From Parvibaculum sp002684405 (GTDB lineage: Bacteria > Pseudomonadota > Alphaproteobacteria > Parvibaculales > Parvibaculaceae), in contig OZ223207.1 of NCBI GenBank assembly GCA_965140395.1, forward strand, positions 558,001-622,000: a DNA stretch of 64,000 nucleotides, in the 5' to 3' direction. Positions 34,344-43,401 of the stretch are shown one piece after another (the stretch's first letter is position 1; the number at the start of each line of letters is the position of its first letter). The position numbers and the translations under genes were made by a program. The notes below the pieces were generated by a model. That model saw only the letters and a program-made list of their open reading frames with translations. It ran no database searches and was not told the origin of the DNA.

Positions 34344-34369
34344 GGTCTATTTATAGACCGAGGTCTATA
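34344..34369. promoter_or_regulatory. TetR-like operator with three alternating half-sites
   Basis: Three 7-base half-sites alternate in orientation with 2-base spacers: GGTCTAT, TT, ATAGACC, GA, GGTCTAT. Each neighbouring pair forms a perfect palindrome. A further AGACCA at 34325-34330 pairs with the first half-site's TGGTCT. Such ATAGACC / GGTCTAT sites are typical of TetR-family repressors (NemR sites look similar). It lies in the promoter region of the flavin monooxygenase gene. No regulator gene is adjacent. Confidence 0.65.
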
Positions 34370-34432
34370 AAGAATAGTAACGGCCCTCAACCATTTCCAG
34401 CCCCGCAAGGCCGGGAGGCAGGTTCCCCTCGG

Positions 34433-34804
34433 TCAGTTTCCGATTTTCCAGGCCGCAAAGGCGAGGCAGGCCCAGCCGATCATGAAGGCCAGCCCGCCGA
34501 CCGGCGTGACCAGCACCAACGCTCGGCTGCCCGTCAGGGCGAGGAAATACAGCGAGCCGGAGAAGAGGATCGTGCCGGCCAGAAAAGCGCTTCCCGCCAT
34601 TGTCGCGAGACTGCCGGCGCCCATGCTCGCTACCCAGGCGACCGCGACGAGCGCCAGCGCGTGGTACATCTGGTAGCGCGCGCCGGTTTCGAAGACGCCG
34701 AGTTCGTATTCTCCGACATGCGACTTCAGCCCATGAGCCGCGAAGGCGCCGAGCGCCACGGAGATGAGGCCGCTCAGGGCCGCGATGGTGAGCCAGATAC
34801 GCAT
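34433..34804 (-). CDS. DUF423 family membrane protein
   Basis: This 123-residue protein has four membrane helices and the DUF423 (YgdD-like) signature: an N-terminal ALSGLISVALGAFAAHGLK segment, ARYQMYHALALV in the second helix and the C-terminal GGLAFMIGWACLAF. Family function is not established. The ATG is preceded by AGAGGA, and longer frames upstream lack homology. It is separated from the flavin monooxygenase gene by a 135-base region holding the TetR-like operator, so it is probably transcribed apart from it. Confidence 0.88.
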   Translation of the reverse strand: MRIWLTIAALSGLISVALGAFAAHGLKSHVGEYELGVFETGARYQMYHALALVAVAWVASMGAGSLATMAGSAFLAGTILFSGSLYFLALTGSRALVLVTPVGGLAFMIGWACLAFAAWKIGN

Positions 34805-35066
34805 CGAATCCTCTTCCTGTTCCGTCCCGCTGTTCAATATGCGCGGAATTCTAGTCGCTTTGCACCGGGGGGAAAGCACTCTCCCGCACTACCGCTGCGT
34901 CACGTTGACCGTCTCCCGTGCAGGCGGCATTGTCGGATCCAAACAAGGGTCCGGTCACAGGCCGCGACCGAAAAACAAGAATGGGAGGATGATGTGTCCA
35001 TGCTCATCGGAGCAGACGGAAGTCGTGCGCGTTTCGGCCCGGCCGGCGTGAGAAGGGGAGGCCGTC

Positions 35067-36107
35067 ATGGATGAGCTTTCCTCGCGTATCGCCGCGTATC
35101 TCGAAGCCAAGATGCAGGCTGCCTCGAATGTCGAAGTGAGCGGCGTGTCGCGCATTCATGGCGGGGCCAGCCGTGAGACCTATCGCTTTCACGCCGCCTG
35201 GGACGAGGGCGGCACGCAGAAAGAGCGAGCGCTCATCCTGCGCCGCGATCCGGAAGCGAGCCTCATCGAGACGGAGCGCGACCTCGAATACAATGCCTAC
35301 AAGGCGTTCCATCCGACCGGCCTGCCGGTGCCCGAGCCGCTCTTTCTGGAAACGGAAACCAAATGGCTCGACCGCCCGTTCTTCGTGATGGAACAGATCA
35401 TGGATAGTCAGGCGGCCTCGCCTTTCTCTCCCGATCCGTTCGGCGAACTGAAGGACAAGCTGGGCGATCAGTTCTGGCGTTATCTGGGACAGATTTCCGG
35501 TGCCGATCCCGATGCCATCGGCTTTTCGGCGTCCATGGAACCGGTGAAGCCGGAGGAATGCTGGAAGCGCGAACTCGACAAATGGGAACAGGTGATCGAC
35601 GAGGACGAGCTGACGCCGCAGCCCATCGCGCGAGCGGCCATTCGCTGGCTGCGGCAAAACCCGCCGCCGCCGCCAAAGAAGCTTGCCGTCGTGCATGGCG
35701 ACTACCGCACCGGCAATTTCATGTTCAACGGCGCGGGCGAGATCACGGCGATCCTCGACTGGGAAATGTGCCATCTGGGCGATCCGCTGGAGGATCTCGC
35801 CTGGGCGGCCGATCCGCTTTGGGCCTTCGGCAATCGCGAGCGGCCTGCCGGGCTCATCGATCGTGAGGAAGCCCTGCGTATCTGGCAGGAAGCCAGCGGT
35901 GTGACGCTCGACCGTGAGGCCTTCAAATGGTGGGAGGTGTTCGCCGCGGTGAAGGGCCTCGCCATCTGGATTTCTGCAGGCAAGGAATATCAGAGCGGGT
36001 CCAACCGCGATCCGGTCCTCGCCTTTTCGAGCTGGTACTGCACCGATGTCCATAACAGGCTGCTGGTGGCCCGTATGGCCGAGTTGAGGGAGGAGGCACG
36101 CAAATGA
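35067..36107 (+). CDS. aminoglycoside phosphotransferase-fold (APH) family kinase
   Basis: This 346-residue kinase-fold protein has the Brenner motif VHGDYRTGNFMF (catalytic Asp about residue 211) and the metal-binding ILDWEMCHLGDPLEDLAW (Asp about residue 229). It belongs to the APH branch often found with acyl-CoA dehydrogenases (ACAD10/11-like), which phosphorylate hydroxyacyl substrates, but no such dehydrogenase gene is adjacent. The next gene overlaps its stop by 4 bases (ATGA), so the two are co-translated. Antibiotic resistance is unlikely from this subgroup. Confidence 0.85.
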   Translation: MDELSSRIAAYLEAKMQAASNVEVSGVSRIHGGASRETYRFHAAWDEGGTQKERALILRRDPEASLIETERDLEYNAYKAFHPTGLPVPEPLFLETETKWLDRPFFVMEQIMDSQAASPFSPDPFGELKDKLGDQFWRYLGQISGADPDAIGFSASMEPVKPEECWKRELDKWEQVIDEDELTPQPIARAAIRWLRQNPPPPPKKLAVVHGDYRTGNFMFNGAGEITAILDWEMCHLGDPLEDLAWAADPLWAFGNRERPAGLIDREEALRIWQEASGVTLDREAFKWWEVFAAVKGLAIWISAGKEYQSGSNRDPVLAFSSWYCTDVHNRLLVARMAELREEARK

Positions 36108-36550
36108 AACCTGTCGTCGATAACGTCCTGCAGGGCTGTTTTGCGACCCTCCTGATGGAGGTTGCGCCTCATCTGGGGGCGGAATATTCGGTAGGCGATG
36201 TCAGCGTGATGGGGCTGATGCTCTTCATGTCGGCCGAGGAATATGACCGCGCGGCGGAAGTCCGTACCGAGGACAATTCCGAGATGCGCTCCATCTTTGC
36301 CGAGGCCGCGTCCCAGATCGAGGATGCCGGACTTCGCCACCGACTCAGCGATGCGTCCGATATACGCGACACGTCGCTGCGTATCAGTGCGCTCGATAGC
36401 GTGAACGATGCACTCAAAACCGTGCTGATCGACCTTCAGACCTATCTGGAAGGGCAGAGCGGGGACTGGGCGGCCCATATGGAACGCCGGATCTGGAAGC
36501 ATTTGTCGGACTCGGCGGAGAGGCGGAAGCTTCCCTATCCGACAATGTGA
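36104..36550 (+). CDS. uncharacterised protein coupled to an APH-family kinase
   Basis: This 148-residue, mostly helical acidic protein has no recognised motif. The start overlaps the stop of the upstream APH kinase gene, which argues for a shared role and equal expression, for example as a partner subunit. Conserved-looking segments are MEVAPHLGAEYSVGDVSVMGLMLFMSAEEYDRAA and the C-terminal WAAHMERRIWKHLSD. No signal peptide or membrane helix is present. I know similar small partners of APH kinases in alphaproteobacteria but no function for them. Confidence 0.65.
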   Translation: MKPVVDNVLQGCFATLLMEVAPHLGAEYSVGDVSVMGLMLFMSAEEYDRAAEVRTEDNSEMRSIFAEAASQIEDAGLRHRLSDASDIRDTSLRISALDSVNDALKTVLIDLQTYLEGQSGDWAAHMERRIWKHLSDSAERRKLPYPTM

Positions 36551-36623
36551 TCTCAACAAGGCCCTTCGCGGCGGCAGCCGGGTGCGATATGAGTGATCGC
36601 ATCGCTGTCGCCGCAGGCCAATC

Positions 36624-37811
36624 ATGCCGCTTTCTATCCGCCTTTCGATCTTTTACGGCTCGCTCTGCCTGTTCTCCGGCGTGCAGCTTCCGTTTTTCCC
36701 CGTCTGGCTGAAATCGGTGGGGCTGGGGTCGTCGGAAATCTCCATCATCATCGCGGGAAATATGCTGCTGCGTATCGCAGCCGGGCCGGTGTTCGCCTAT
36801 ACCGCCGACCGGTTGGACGACCGCCGCCGTGTCGTGGTGGCGCTCGCATGGAGTTCGGTGGCGGCGGGCTCGCTGCTTTTGCTGGTCAACGGGTTCTGGG
36901 CGATCCTGGCCGTCAGCATCGTGCTCATGTCCTGCTGGCCGTCGATCACGCCGCTCATCGAAACCATCGCCATGAAGGCGACGCGGGAAGGGCGTATCGA
37001 CTACGGGCGCGTGCGCATCTGGTGTTCGATTACCTTCATCGTGGCGAGTACCGGTACGGGCTGGCTGGTTGGCTGGTTCTCGGCATCCATCATCGTCTTC
37101 TGCATGCTAGCCGGTCTTCTCACGACGCTGGCAGGAACCTTCCTTCTGGCGCGCGAGGTACCGCAGCCGAAAAAGCGCAAACGAAAGGGCGGGCAGCTTA
37201 TCGCCACGCTTCAGATCGCGCGGCACCCTGTCTTCATGCTCGGTCTGGCGACGGGCGGGCTCATCCAGTCCAGCCATGCGGTCTATTACGCATTCGGGTC
37301 TATCAACTGGCAGCGGCTGGGTTATGGCGACGGGCTGATCGGCATTCTCTGGGGGATCGGCGTCGTTGCCGAGATCCTGCTTTTCACGCAATCGGGGCGT
37401 GTTTTGCGTGTGGTTGGGGCGCCGCGTCTTTTGATGCTGGCGGCAGGCGCGGCGGTCATCCGCTGGACATTGCTCGCCTTCAATCCACCGCTCTGGCTTG
37501 TGATTTTCTGCCAGGCGCTGCACGGGTTGAGCTTCGGCGCGGCGCATCTGGGGGCGCTTCATTTCGTCGCCCAATCCTCTCCGCCGTCGCTTGCCTCGAC
37601 AGCGCAAAGTCTTTACGCCTCCATTTCCGCCGGGATTATGATGGGTGCGATGACGCTGGCTGCGGGGCCGCTTTATGACCGTTTCCTGTCGGAGGCCTAT
37701 CTGCTGCCGGCTGCGACGGCGTTGGCCGCTTTCGCCGGCGCAATCCTGCTTCAAACCCGTTGGCAGGGTGGCCCGGTCGTTTCGGACGAGGAGGAAGAAG
37801 ATGCCGGTTGA
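36624..37811 (+). CDS. MFS transporter, HcaT/PPP-type (MFS_1-like)
   Basis: This 395-residue, twelve-helix major facilitator resembles the HcaT (3-phenylpropionate) and LacY-like MFS_1 group: an N-terminal FYGSLCLFSGVQLPFFPVWLKSVGL, YTADRLDDRRR in the helix 2-3 loop, and GRVRIWCSITFIVAS in helix 5. It probably imports an organic acid or similar nutrient by proton symport. Its last 11 bases overlap the start of the TauD-like dioxygenase gene, suggesting that the pair takes up and oxidises one substrate. A poly-acidic tail (DEEEEDAG) ends the protein. Confidence 0.87.
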   Translation: MPLSIRLSIFYGSLCLFSGVQLPFFPVWLKSVGLGSSEISIIIAGNMLLRIAAGPVFAYTADRLDDRRRVVVALAWSSVAAGSLLLLVNGFWAILAVSIVLMSCWPSITPLIETIAMKATREGRIDYGRVRIWCSITFIVASTGTGWLVGWFSASIIVFCMLAGLLTTLAGTFLLAREVPQPKKRKRKGGQLIATLQIARHPVFMLGLATGGLIQSSHAVYYAFGSINWQRLGYGDGLIGILWGIGVVAEILLFTQSGRVLRVVGAPRLLMLAAGAAVIRWTLLAFNPPLWLVIFCQALHGLSFGAAHLGALHFVAQSSPPSLASTAQSLYASISAGIMMGAMTLAAGPLYDRFLSEAYLLPAATALAAFAGAILLQTRWQGGPVVSDEEEEDAG

Positions 37812-38658
37812 AATCATTCCTACAGGCGCGGCGCTGGGCGCGGAAGTACGCGGGCTCGATCTGTCCCGCCCGTTGAGCGACGATGATTTCGAGGCCGTTC
37901 TTCAGGCCTGGTACGATCACATCGTGTTGCTGTTCCGTGGACAGAAAATTTCGGACGACGACCTGATCGGGTTTTCACGCCGCTTCGGCGATCTCGACAT
38001 CGCGCCTGCCAGCGCGACGGACATGGCAGGTTCGCAAACCAAGTCGCGGCCGGAGATCTGGATCATTTCCAATGTCGTCGAGGACGGAAAACCTATCGGT
38101 GCGTTGGGCGACAAGGAGGCGGAGTGGCATACAGACATGTCCTATGTCGATGAGCCGCCCATGGCGAGTTGCCTCTATTCGCTCGAAATTCCCGACAGCG
38201 GCGGCGATACGAGCTTTGCCAATATGTACAAGGCGCTTGAAGAGCTGCCGGACGATTTGCGCGCGGCCATAGAGGGGCGGGTCTGCAATCATGACTCGAG
38301 CACGACCAGCGTGGGCGAGCTGCGGGCGGGAGCAGATGAGGTGATCGACGTCACGAAAGCGCCGGGCGCGAAACACCCCGTCATCCGGACTCATCCGGCG
38401 ACGGGCGGCAAGTCGCTTTATCTGGGACGGCGTCTCAACGGCTATATCGAAGACTTGCCGGTTGCCGAAAGCGAGGCGCTGCTCGATCGGCTCTGGGCCC
38501 ATTGCGCCAAGCCCGAATTTGCATGGACGCATCAATGGGCGGTCGGCGATCTTCTGATCTGGGACAATCGCTGTGCGATCCATCGGCGCGATGCTTTTGA
38601 CGGCTCACAGCGGCGCGTGATGCACCGGGCGCAGATCAAAGGCAAACAGCCTTTCTGA
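37801..38658 (+). CDS. TauD/TfdA-family Fe(II)/2-oxoglutarate dioxygenase
   Basis: This 285-residue dioxygenase has the facial-triad HxD in EWHTDMSY (His about 114) and the distal histidine in WDNRCAIHRRDAF, with the 2-oxoglutarate-binding arginine downstream in RRVMHRAQ. TauD relatives hydroxylate and cleave sulfonates, aryloxyacetates, alkyl sulfates or similar compounds. The substrate here is not readable, but the preceding overlapping MFS transporter gene suggests an imported organic acid. The ATG lies within the end of the MFS gene and is preceded by AGGAGGAAGA, an excellent ribosome site. Confidence 0.92.
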   Translation: MPVEIIPTGAALGAEVRGLDLSRPLSDDDFEAVLQAWYDHIVLLFRGQKISDDDLIGFSRRFGDLDIAPASATDMAGSQTKSRPEIWIISNVVEDGKPIGALGDKEAEWHTDMSYVDEPPMASCLYSLEIPDSGGDTSFANMYKALEELPDDLRAAIEGRVCNHDSSTTSVGELRAGADEVIDVTKAPGAKHPVIRTHPATGGKSLYLGRRLNGYIEDLPVAESEALLDRLWAHCAKPEFAWTHQWAVGDLLIWDNRCAIHRRDAFDGSQRRVMHRAQIKGKQPF

Positions 38659-38783
38659 AAACTCCGGTTTCTGACGTCGCGGCAAACTGGCCTTCCCGCA
38701 GCGTGTGCAGCACGGGATTGACAGGGCGTGTCTGACGGGCAGCCTAGCGCGCATCGACATCAGAATTCAGGGAGGAAATATCC

Positions 38784-39797
38784 ATGCGCGCGATGGAAAT
38801 TCAGGGCGATTTCGGCATCGATAATCTGAAACTTGCCGAGCGCGAAACCCCGAAAGCGGGACCGGGCGAGATCGTCATTCGGATGAAGGCCGCCTCACTC
38901 AACTATCGCGACCTTGCGACCGTCGCGGCTCTCCATGGCGTTCGGGGACAGCTCCCGCTCGTCCCCTTGTCCGACGGGTGCGGTGAAGTCGTGGAAGCGG
39001 GTGAGGGCGTCACGCGCGTGAAGGTGGGCGATCGGGTCGCGCCGAGCTTCTTTCAGGGATGGATTTCCGGCGCACCGACCCTGGAGGCTCTGGGGACATC
39101 CCTGGGCGGACCCATCGACGGTTGCGCCCGGGATTATATGCGCTTGTCGGCGGAGGGCGTGTCGAAGGCGCCCGACAATCTGTCCGACGAGGAAGTGGCC
39201 TGCCTGCCTTGCGCGGGGCTGACGGCGTGGCGCGCCTTGATGGTCGAAGGCCGGGTGAAGCCGGGCGACACGGTATTGGTGCAGGGTACGGGGGGCGTGT
39301 CGATCTTTGCGCTGCAATTCGCCAAGGCGGCGGGCGCGCGGGTCATCGTTACCTCTTCATCGGACGCAAAGCTGGAACGCACGCGCGAGCTTGGCGCCGA
39401 CATGTTCATCAACTACGCCAAGACCCCGGACTGGGCGACGGAGACGCGCAAGCTCACCGGCGGACGCGGTGTCGATCACATCGTGGAAGTCGGCGGTGCG
39501 GAGACCTTTCAGCAGTCCATCATGGCGGCGCGCCTTGGCGGGCACATCGCGGTAATCGGTCTTCTGTCGGGTATGATGAAGGACCTTAATGTCGCGGCGA
39601 TCTTCTCGCAGAATCTGAAGATCAGCGGCATCACGGTGGGTAGCCGGACGATGTTCGAGGATATGTCGCGGGCCATTGTCGCCAATGACATCCATCCCGT
39701 GATCGACCAGCGCTTCAGGCTGGAGGATGCACAAGAGGCGTTCCGCACCATGGAGAGCGCATCGCATTTCGGCAAGATCGTGCTCAACCACGCTTGA
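38784..39797 (+). CDS. MDR-family NAD(P)H-dependent oxidoreductase (zinc-free type)
   Basis: This 337-residue medium-chain dehydrogenase/reductase has a GroES-like N-terminal half and a Rossmann half with VLVQGTGGVSIFALQFAKAAGARVI. At the catalytic zinc position of alcohol dehydrogenases it reads SLNYRD, and the four structural-zinc cysteines are absent, so it belongs with the quinone-oxidoreductase-like reductases. It would reduce enones, quinones or similar with NADPH. A GGAGGAAATA ribosome site precedes the ATG. It follows the TauD gene by 125 bases and converges on the dipeptide epimerase gene. Confidence 0.9.
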   Translation: MRAMEIQGDFGIDNLKLAERETPKAGPGEIVIRMKAASLNYRDLATVAALHGVRGQLPLVPLSDGCGEVVEAGEGVTRVKVGDRVAPSFFQGWISGAPTLEALGTSLGGPIDGCARDYMRLSAEGVSKAPDNLSDEEVACLPCAGLTAWRALMVEGRVKPGDTVLVQGTGGVSIFALQFAKAAGARVIVTSSSDAKLERTRELGADMFINYAKTPDWATETRKLTGGRGVDHIVEVGGAETFQQSIMAARLGGHIAVIGLLSGMMKDLNVAAIFSQNLKISGITVGSRTMFEDMSRAIVANDIHPVIDQRFRLEDAQEAFRTMESASHFGKIVLNHA

Positions 39798-39821
39798 GCC
39801 GCTGATTAAGAGGCAGCGGGG

Positions 39822-40802
39822 TTAGCCCCAGAGTTCCGACTCGGGCGGGTGGACTTCGCTGCCGTCATAACGAAGCGCCGGACTGCGATCGCGTGCGAGA
39901 AGCAGCGGGCCGTCGAGATCGACGAACTCGGCGCGTTGGGCCAGCAGCATCGCCGGCGCCATGGCAAGCGATGTCGCGACCATGCAGCCGACCATGACGC
40001 GCAGTCCGCGTCTTTCCGCGCAACGCAGCACGGCGAGCGCTTCGGTCAGGCCGCCGGTTTTGTCCAGCTTCACATTCACATAGTCGTAAAGGCCCACCAG
40101 ACGGCGCATGCCTTCGATGCCGTGCGCGGATTCGTCGGCGCAAAGGGGAATGGGGGATTCGATTCCGCGAAGCGCCTCGTCGTCCTTGGCCGGAAGCGGC
40201 TGCTCGATCAGGCTGACGCCGAGCTTTGCCAGTTCGCTCGCAAGCGGGCGTACCTCGTCGGGTGTCCAGGCTTCATTGGCGTCGACGATAAGAGCCGGGC
40301 TGGGCGCTCCCTCGCGCACGGCGCGCAGGCGGTCGATATCGTTGCCGCCGCCCATCTTGATTTTCAGCAGTGGACGGTCCGATGCGCGTCTGGCCGCCTC
40401 GCGCATGGCGTCAGGTTCGTCGAGGCTGATCGTGTAGGCGGTGCGCCGGGGCAGGGGCTGCGGCAGCCCTGCAAGTTTCCAGGCGCGCTGGCCGGTTTTC
40501 TTGGCCTGCAAATCCCATAACGCGCAGTCGATGGCGTTGCGCGCGGCGCCGCGCGGCATGTTGCGCTGGAGGTCTTCCCGGCTTAGTCCGTCCCGCAGGG
40601 CAGGCTCCTGAGCGCGGATCGCGGCGACCACTTCCTTCTCGCTTTCGCCGTAGCGCAAATAGGGGACGCATTCTCCGTGGCCGGCGAAACCACCTTCCTC
40701 AATCGTTACGGCAATGGTCCGAGCTTCTGTCTTGGCGCCTCGCGAGATGACGAAGGCCTCTCGTAGCGGCCAGGACTCGGCTTCGATATAGACGGTTCGC
40801 AT
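39822..40802 (-). CDS. dgcA: L-Ala-D/L-Glu (dipeptide) epimerase
   Basis: This 326-residue enolase-superfamily enzyme is of the dipeptide epimerase type, used in recycling murein peptides. The catalytic lysine lies in LKIKMGGG, the metal ligands in VDANEAW, LIEQPLP and CADESAH, and the second lysine in VNVKLDKTGGLTEAL. This set, including the KxK barrel strand and the DxN motif, matches YcjG-like epimerases. There are no other murein recycling genes next to it, so the dipeptide specificity is from family resemblance only. Confidence 0.88.
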   Translation of the reverse strand: MRTVYIEAESWPLREAFVISRGAKTEARTIAVTIEEGGFAGHGECVPYLRYGESEKEVVAAIRAQEPALRDGLSREDLQRNMPRGAARNAIDCALWDLQAKKTGQRAWKLAGLPQPLPRRTAYTISLDEPDAMREAARRASDRPLLKIKMGGGNDIDRLRAVREGAPSPALIVDANEAWTPDEVRPLASELAKLGVSLIEQPLPAKDDEALRGIESPIPLCADESAHGIEGMRRLVGLYDYVNVKLDKTGGLTEALAVLRCAERRGLRVMVGCMVATSLAMAPAMLLAQRAEFVDLDGPLLLARDRSPALRYDGSEVHPPESELWG

Positions 40803-40953
40803 CGGATAATTGTGTGTGATCTGACGTAAAAGGGGAATCGGACTGAGATAATCGCGTTAAAGTTGCATAACACCAAGACCTGAATTGGCACATTGGATAT
40901 ATGCGGAATGTGGCTGAAAACAGTCCCCGCCCGATGCGGTCAGAATATTCGTG

Positions 40954-43191
40954 TCAGATGCGGCCCGCGAACCAGGCGCCGTTCCAGTTATCGCCCGGCG
41001 GGTTTTCCTGGTAGTAGGCGATGCGGCTTTCGTAGAAATCGTAAAGCGTGGGAATGGCGCCGTTGAGCTTTCGGCATTCCGCGATAGCCGCCTTCGCTTC
41101 GTTCCAGCGCTGGTTGCGATAGGCGGCGAAGATCAGGGCATGGGCTTCCTGCAGCGCGCGGAATTTCGGGTTGGCGCGCATGATCGGATCGCCCAGCAGC
41201 GCAAACACGCGGCGGCCTTCCGGGTGGCGCGGGGTCGAGACGAGGTCGATTTCCAGCAGTGCATAGCGGTCGCCCACCGCCTTTTGCGAGCCTTCGCCGA
41301 CAATGATGGCGGGGCCGAAATGGCGGGCGTTCTTCTGCAGATAGGCGGCAAAGCCGACCGGTTCGCCCATCACGCCATAGTCGAAGCGCTGGATGGCGCC
41401 CAGATTGCCGGTAATGGCCGGGCCGGTATCGATGCCGATGGACAGGCTGAGCGGGACATGGCTCAGATGCTGCCGGCGCGCATCTTCTTCGAGGAATTCA
41501 TTGAGCGCTTCCAGGTTTTCGACCATGCGCAGCGCCGCGTCGCAGCCTTTGGAAGCGTGGTTCGGCGCATCGAGCGGCGCATTCCAGATCGCATAAAGCG
41601 TGTCGCCGACATTGCGGTCCACCATGCCGTTGCGTTCCAGCACGATCTTGGTCATCGGTGAGAAGAAGCGGTTCAGAATGTCGGCATAGGCTTCCGGATC
41701 TTCCAGATAGCGATCCGAAATCACGTTGAAACCGCGCAGGCCCACCACGACCGATGTCACGTCGCGAAGCTGGCCTTCGGACTGGATGAGCTTGGGGTGT
41801 GCCTTGACCTTTGCCAGTCCCGCTTCCGACAGGCGGTTGCCGAACTGGGTTTCGAGGAAACGGATCTGGTCTTCGGTATGGAGCCGCGTCATCAGGCCGC
41901 CCGTCAGCCAGACAGTCAGCAGGGTGACGCTTGCCAGGGCCGGGTCGATAAGCCAGCGGTGCATGTCGAAGGCATACCAGGAACCATAGGCGGCGCCTCC
42001 GATCAGGATCAGGGTGAAGGCCAGGCTCCAGCGGAAGCGGAGTTGCGTCACCGCGACAATCACTAGCACGCCGGCCAGGAAGATGAAGGCCTGTTCGGCC
42101 GCGGCGGCCCAGCCAGGCCGGGTCAGGAAGGCCCCGTCGGCGATCTGATCGATCGCATTCGCCATGATCTCGCCGCTCGCCATGGGAATGCCGATGGGCG
42201 TGCCATAGAGCATGCGCTTGCCGTTGACGGAGACGCCGACTACGGCGATCCGGTTGTCAAACGAGGGGATGTCGGATGCGCCGGTGAGTACCTTCCAGGC
42301 CGGAACGGAAAGCTGTGAGCCCGCTTTTGCGAAATAGAGGCGGAGGCTGCCATCCTTGAGTGTGGCGACATCGAGGTCGGTGCCGGCGATTTCCACATGG
42401 GAGACGCCGGGTTCGAGATCGAAGGAGAGGCCGTTTGCCGGTTCGGAGACGATGCTGCGATAGCCCGTCCCCCCGTGCGAGACGCGGAGGGCTTCCAGCG
42501 CGTTGGACGGGTAGAGTGTGCCTTCGATTTCGGTGAGCGCCGGAATGGAATGGACTGTCCTTCCGGTCTCCTGCGCCGGGATTGTGGCGCCCATGCCATC
42601 GGCGATCGCCTCGATTTGCGGCAGGCTCGGCCGCCATTCGTCGAACCGGGGCACGAAGTGGCGTGGGTCGCCACCCGTCATGTCGAGCGGCGCGGCAAGG
42701 CGAGGCTTGCGCGGCGGATGAAGGGAAGGCAGGCCGGGTGTGAAACTGGCGACGAGTTTGGCGTCCTTCGCGGCATTTTTGAGCTGGGTGACGCCTTGGG
42801 GTAGCCGTCCGGCGAGCCCTTCGGGAAGGTATCCCCAGAGGCTGCGCAATTCGCTTGCCGATGTCGGATCGGGCTCGGAAATCGGCATGTCGAGCAGGAT
42901 GGTGCGCGCGCCCTGTTTTTTCAGGGCGACGAGCAGGTTGGCCAGGCGCTTTTGCGGCCAGGGCCATGCGCCGAAGCGGCTGGAGGTTTCGGCGTCGATA
43001 TCCACATAGACGGCGTGCGGGCCGCTGGTCGAGGGTGTGCGGGGCAGAATTTGCTGATAGCCGTCGAAAACCAGATTCCGCAAATAGGTGCCGGCACCTC
43101 CCGCGTCGTAAATCGATACGAGAAGAGCGAGCACCAGGACCAGCCCCGGCAGCAGCGCAGACAGTCGTCGGAACGTGGGTGTCGGATTCAT
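40954..43191 (-). CDS. CHASE2-domain class III cyclase homologue, catalytically degenerate
   Basis: This 745-residue membrane protein has an N-terminal helix (about residues 12-28), a large periplasmic CHASE2 sensor (about residues 40-360), three further helices (about 365-440) and a C-terminal class III nucleotide cyclase domain (about 475-650). The cyclase domain has lost key residues: the first metal Asp is Gly484 (VVVGLRGF), and the transition-state Asn/Arg are Gly613 and Tyr617 (GEPVGFAAYLQ). The second metal Asp530 is kept. It probably senses a periplasmic signal without making cAMP. The start shown gives a proper N-terminal helix. Confidence 0.88.
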   Translation of the reverse strand: MNPTPTFRRLSALLPGLVLVLALLVSIYDAGGAGTYLRNLVFDGYQQILPRTPSTSGPHAVYVDIDAETSSRFGAWPWPQKRLANLLVALKKQGARTILLDMPISEPDPTSASELRSLWGYLPEGLAGRLPQGVTQLKNAAKDAKLVASFTPGLPSLHPPRKPRLAAPLDMTGGDPRHFVPRFDEWRPSLPQIEAIADGMGATIPAQETGRTVHSIPALTEIEGTLYPSNALEALRVSHGGTGYRSIVSEPANGLSFDLEPGVSHVEIAGTDLDVATLKDGSLRLYFAKAGSQLSVPAWKVLTGASDIPSFDNRIAVVGVSVNGKRMLYGTPIGIPMASGEIMANAIDQIADGAFLTRPGWAAAAEQAFIFLAGVLVIVAVTQLRFRWSLAFTLILIGGAAYGSWYAFDMHRWLIDPALASVTLLTVWLTGGLMTRLHTEDQIRFLETQFGNRLSEAGLAKVKAHPKLIQSEGQLRDVTSVVVGLRGFNVISDRYLEDPEAYADILNRFFSPMTKIVLERNGMVDRNVGDTLYAIWNAPLDAPNHASKGCDAALRMVENLEALNEFLEEDARRQHLSHVPLSLSIGIDTGPAITGNLGAIQRFDYGVMGEPVGFAAYLQKNARHFGPAIIVGEGSQKAVGDRYALLEIDLVSTPRHPEGRRVFALLGDPIMRANPKFRALQEAHALIFAAYRNQRWNEAKAAIAECRKLNGAIPTLYDFYESRIAYYQENPPGDNWNGAWFAGRI

Positions 43192-43330
43192 ACTCTCTTG
43201 CCAGCCCCGGAAGCGGACCCCGGTCCACTTCAAATGCCCTAAATTGACCGATATTGCGAGCTTTCTGTCCCGATCCGGGACATAGGTTCGCCGCTCGGCA
43301 ATCAATTTGCATCTTCCGTTCCATTCGGCG

Positions 43331-43363
43331 GGAAAAGAAAAGGGCCCCGAAGCGGGACCCTTT
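43331..43363 (-). terminator. intrinsic terminator after the cytochrome c gene
   Basis: A hairpin with arms AAAGGG-C-CCC and GGG-A-CCCTTT (one mismatch) and a 5-base loop lies about 40 bases beyond the cytochrome c stop. On the minus strand it is followed by TTTCTTTTCC, a good T-tract. Confidence 0.8.
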
Positions 43364-43401
43364 CATATCGGCAAATGGTTGCCGCTATATGGCGAAGAAG
43401 C

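Noticed and set aside
35067..36107. APH-family gene as an antibiotic resistance determinant
   Set aside because: The sequence belongs to the acyl-CoA-metabolism-type APH branch and lies in ordinary chromosomal context with no mobile element.
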